This document shows, in pieces, positions 61,771-64,000 of a DNA stretch of 64,000 nucleotides; position 1 is the stretch's first letter, and every line of letters starts with the position of its first letter. The notes beneath the pieces are model-generated. The model saw only the letters and a list, made by a program, of their open reading frames with translations. It ran no database searches and was not told where the DNA came from. The stretch is from positions 93,241,247 through 93,305,246 of the forward strand of contig CM043954.1 of assembly GCA_014529385.2 (NCBI GenBank), read 5' to 3'. This DNA is from Adiantum capillus-veneris (Eukaryota; Streptophyta; Polypodiopsida; Polypodiales; Pteridaceae). A program made the translations under genes and the position numbers.

Positions 61771-62325
61771 ATGCCATGCTTCACCTTCTCCATGACTCCC
61801 TTTTCTTTTGGTCCAAAGAGAATGGGCGTACCCCATTTTCCTGGGCGTCCCTCCATGTGGAAATACATCCGCCTCCTGCACATGTTTTATTGGTGTGCTC
61901 ATCATGAGGTTCTTCCTCTTCTCGTTGAGGCCGGTTATGATATTGTCCATGTGCAAAGGATTATGTGTGTAATTCTTCCATGGCGAACGTACATCAATAT
62001 AGTGCATGATGCATTAGGGAATTCTGACAACTTGGACCCCTGGTCCAATGTGATTTTCATAGAGAAGCAGCTGCTGCAGCAGGAGTAAAAGGTGGATATG
62101 CAGCTAGACGGTGACAAAGAGAATGGCAATATGGGGTTTACAATGATTTTGTTCAGCCGCATGTATGCATGGTTGGAGAGGTATGCATGCAACGTGCTGT
62201 TCAAGGATATGCGCGCAAAAATTTTTAAGGGTGTGTTGGCGCCGCTCACGCACATGTGTCCGCACCCAGCTTTGTGCGAGGCAGTTGTGACCCATCTTAA
62301 GAGGCAGATGCTGGACGTCTTTTGA
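61771..62325 (+). pseudogene. unrecognised coding-like frame, one stop
   Basis: One frame is open from 61771 to 62325 except for TAA at 62086-62088 (compatible with a changed Gln codon). Segments such as LHMFYWCAHHEVLPLLVEAG, LDPWSNVIFIEKQLLQQE and GFTMILFSRMYAWLERYACN, FKDMRAKIFKGVLAPLTHMC have the composition of a folded protein. I do not recognise the family. It may be another host-gene remnant or chance. Confidence 0.35.
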
Positions 62326-62363
62326 TTGGGGCACGATGAGACAGTAAGCAGACAAAAGTTTTC

Positions 62364-62368
<5 letters not shown>

Positions 62369-62438
<70 letters not shown>
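62369..62438. repeat. (GA)35 microsatellite
   Basis: Uninterrupted GA run, read directly. Confidence 0.97.
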
Positions 62439-62439
<1 letters not shown>

Positions 62440-62443
<4 letters not shown>

Positions 62444-63100
62444 TATCCATTGTCGCATAGCACAGATATAGAGGTCCATGGGGTGGACTGAGGAGGCGGG
62501 TGTCAATCTCATCGAGCTGGGTAGCCTCAGATCAAAGTCGACATTTGGTATCTCTAAACCCTTCGATTGGGGGGCTAAAATTGGCAAATAGTTTTTCATC
62601 ACCCTTTTTATGGAAGCAATGGAACTATGACATATTGCAACCATGGTATACATACACAAATGTGTCATATGTGATGTTTAATGTATAATAAACACCCAAA
62701 TTGTTAACAAGCTCTATGAGGTCCTGCGTGTAAGGAGGTACGGATATGAGATTTATATCCAACAAGGATCAATGGTAGTAGCAAATTGCAATGAGCTTCC
62801 AATACTTGAGGGCAACGATTTCCAAGGAGAGGAATATTAACATGCCATTGTAATGGTTTCTAGTGTTCTAGCCCATCAAAGGAAACACTCTACCCAAACC
62901 TTGTTCAAAGGGTTTTCTCGGTCAAACATTTGTGGTTGATTTACCATTAAAAATAGGTGCAATGTTGAATTAATATTCTGTTGTTGTGTTTGAAGTCACC
63001 TAAGAAATCATGTTTGGTTTTTGTTTTGTATATGTGCCTTGCCCTATCTCGCTCGTTTTAGGGATTTCTCAGAAAATCTCGCTCGAGATTTGAGATTCTT
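62440..63100. other. noncoding, nothing recognised
   Basis: AT-rich, short frames only, ending at the abrupt start of the copia copy at about 63101. Confidence 0.5.
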
Positions 63101-64000
63101 CAAAAATGAGCAGGCTAGAGGTATGCCAAAATGGCTAGTGCACACTTTGCGTGACAGTAAATTGGATGCACCTTTGTCTAGTCGTACTCGTTCAGGCTCT
63201 CGCCATGCATCTTATGCATCAGATTGTTATGCTTTGGCTGTGTTTAGCTTACATGATGTTGAGGAGCCTCTGTCTTTTGATGAAGCACAGAATTCAGAAA
63301 ATTGGATGGCTGCCATGCAATCAGAATATGATGCACTTATAGAAAATGACACATGGACTTTATGTGATTTGCCTCCTGGCAAAAAGGCTATTGGTACGAA
63401 GTGGGTTTACAAGTTGAAACGCAAGCCGGATGTGATATTGATCGCCATAAGGCTCGACTTGTTGCAAAGGGTTATGCACAGCAAAAAGGCATAGATTATG
63501 AAGAGACTTTTGCTCCCACTTGTCGTATGACTGCTGTGCGTTTTCTATGTGCATTGGCAGCTCATTTTGGTTGGGATGTACATCAATCAGACATTGTTAC
63601 TGCTTTCTTGAATGGTGACATATTTGAGGAAGTTTATGTAACGCAGCCTCACGGTTTTGTCATAAAAGGACAAGAGGACAAAGTGTGCAGATGTAAGAAG
63701 GCTTTGTATGGGTTGAAGCAATCTCCTCGTGCTTGGTATGAGAAAGCTGACACTCATTTGGTTAAACGAGGCTTTCGTAACAGTCCAACAGAAAGCACAT
63801 TGTATGTAAAGTGTGAGGGTGATGTACTTCTCATTGTGGTTCTTTATGTCAATGATTTGCTGATCACTGGACCAAATGAGACACATATTGCTGAATTTAA
63901 GGCTGATTTGAATGCTACTTTCAAGATGAAAGATTTGGGGCTGTTGCATCATTACTTGGGTATACAGTTTAAGCAGCGTGATGGTGGTATTGCCTTGTGT
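63101..64000 (+). pseudogene. copia element D', inverted second copy, cut by window edge
   Basis: It starts abruptly at ARGMPKWLVHTLRDSKLDAP in the integrase/RT linker and runs through DTWTLCDLPPGKKAIGTKWV, the frameshift after KRKPD (about 63430), then RT in the next frame to the window end. The catalytic block reads YVND (63845-63856), as in element D. From 63440 to 64000 it appears identical or nearly so to the complement of 58000-58560. The stretch before that differs at many positions. Confidence 0.9.

Overview
This is nuclear DNA of a land plant with a large, repeat-dominated genome. The evidence is plant-type Ty1/copia, chromodomain Ty3/gypsy and DUF4283 LINE elements, together with remnants of two chloroplast-targeted nuclear genes: the pyruvate, phosphate dikinase regulatory protein (RP1/PDRP) and the RuBisCO small subunit (RBCS). 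The RBCS wording looks non-angiosperm and a fern is my guess, but the sequence alone does not prove it. Almost every gene-like reading frame is a broken retroelement.

Layout: 1-3917 is a minus-strand copia element cut by the window edge. 4588-15593 is a plus-strand Ty3/gypsy element of an LTR family starting TGTCACGTGACA ('family C', copy C1). Its 5' LTR is inflated by a 1205-bp tandem array, and its integrase core is replaced by foreign-looking antisense-coding DNA. 16078-25613 is a diverged relative of that LTR, split by a minus-strand chromodomain gypsy element (A, 16746-25368, 5-bp target duplication TCGTC). 26071-27290 is a LINE ORF1, and 27390-28703 holds noncoding repeats. 28704-34253 is a plus-strand copia element with both LTRs and a long intact pol segment, and 34257-35395 is a LINE endonuclease fragment. 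36955-50714 is a minus-strand family C array, LTR-internal-LTR-internal-LTR, whose two short internal regions carry only a gag start, a private acidic-repeat ORF and a chromodomain-like tail. Its last LTR is split by gypsy element B (42818-49554, target duplication TCCTT). 51534-53300 holds copia debris.

The right part has the only host-gene signals. These are an intact first exon of RP1 on the minus strand (54283-54840), with small TGACAC-ended inverted-repeat elements upstream of it, and an RBCS pseudogene whose N-terminal part lies on the plus strand (60408-60583) while its C-terminal part lies on the minus strand (60737-61020). Two copies of one defective copia element (D, 56901-60190 minus; D', 63101-64000 plus) flank the RBCS fragments in inverted orientation.

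Three patterns recur. Most premature stops fit single C-to-T or G-to-A changes at Gln, Arg or Trp codons, as expected from long-term cytosine methylation. Several elements with lost catalytic residues have near-identical copies or LTRs, which suggests they were moved by partner elements or copied by recombination. LTRs carry unusual cis structure: stacked TATA units, a hairpin, and an evenly spaced telo-box array.
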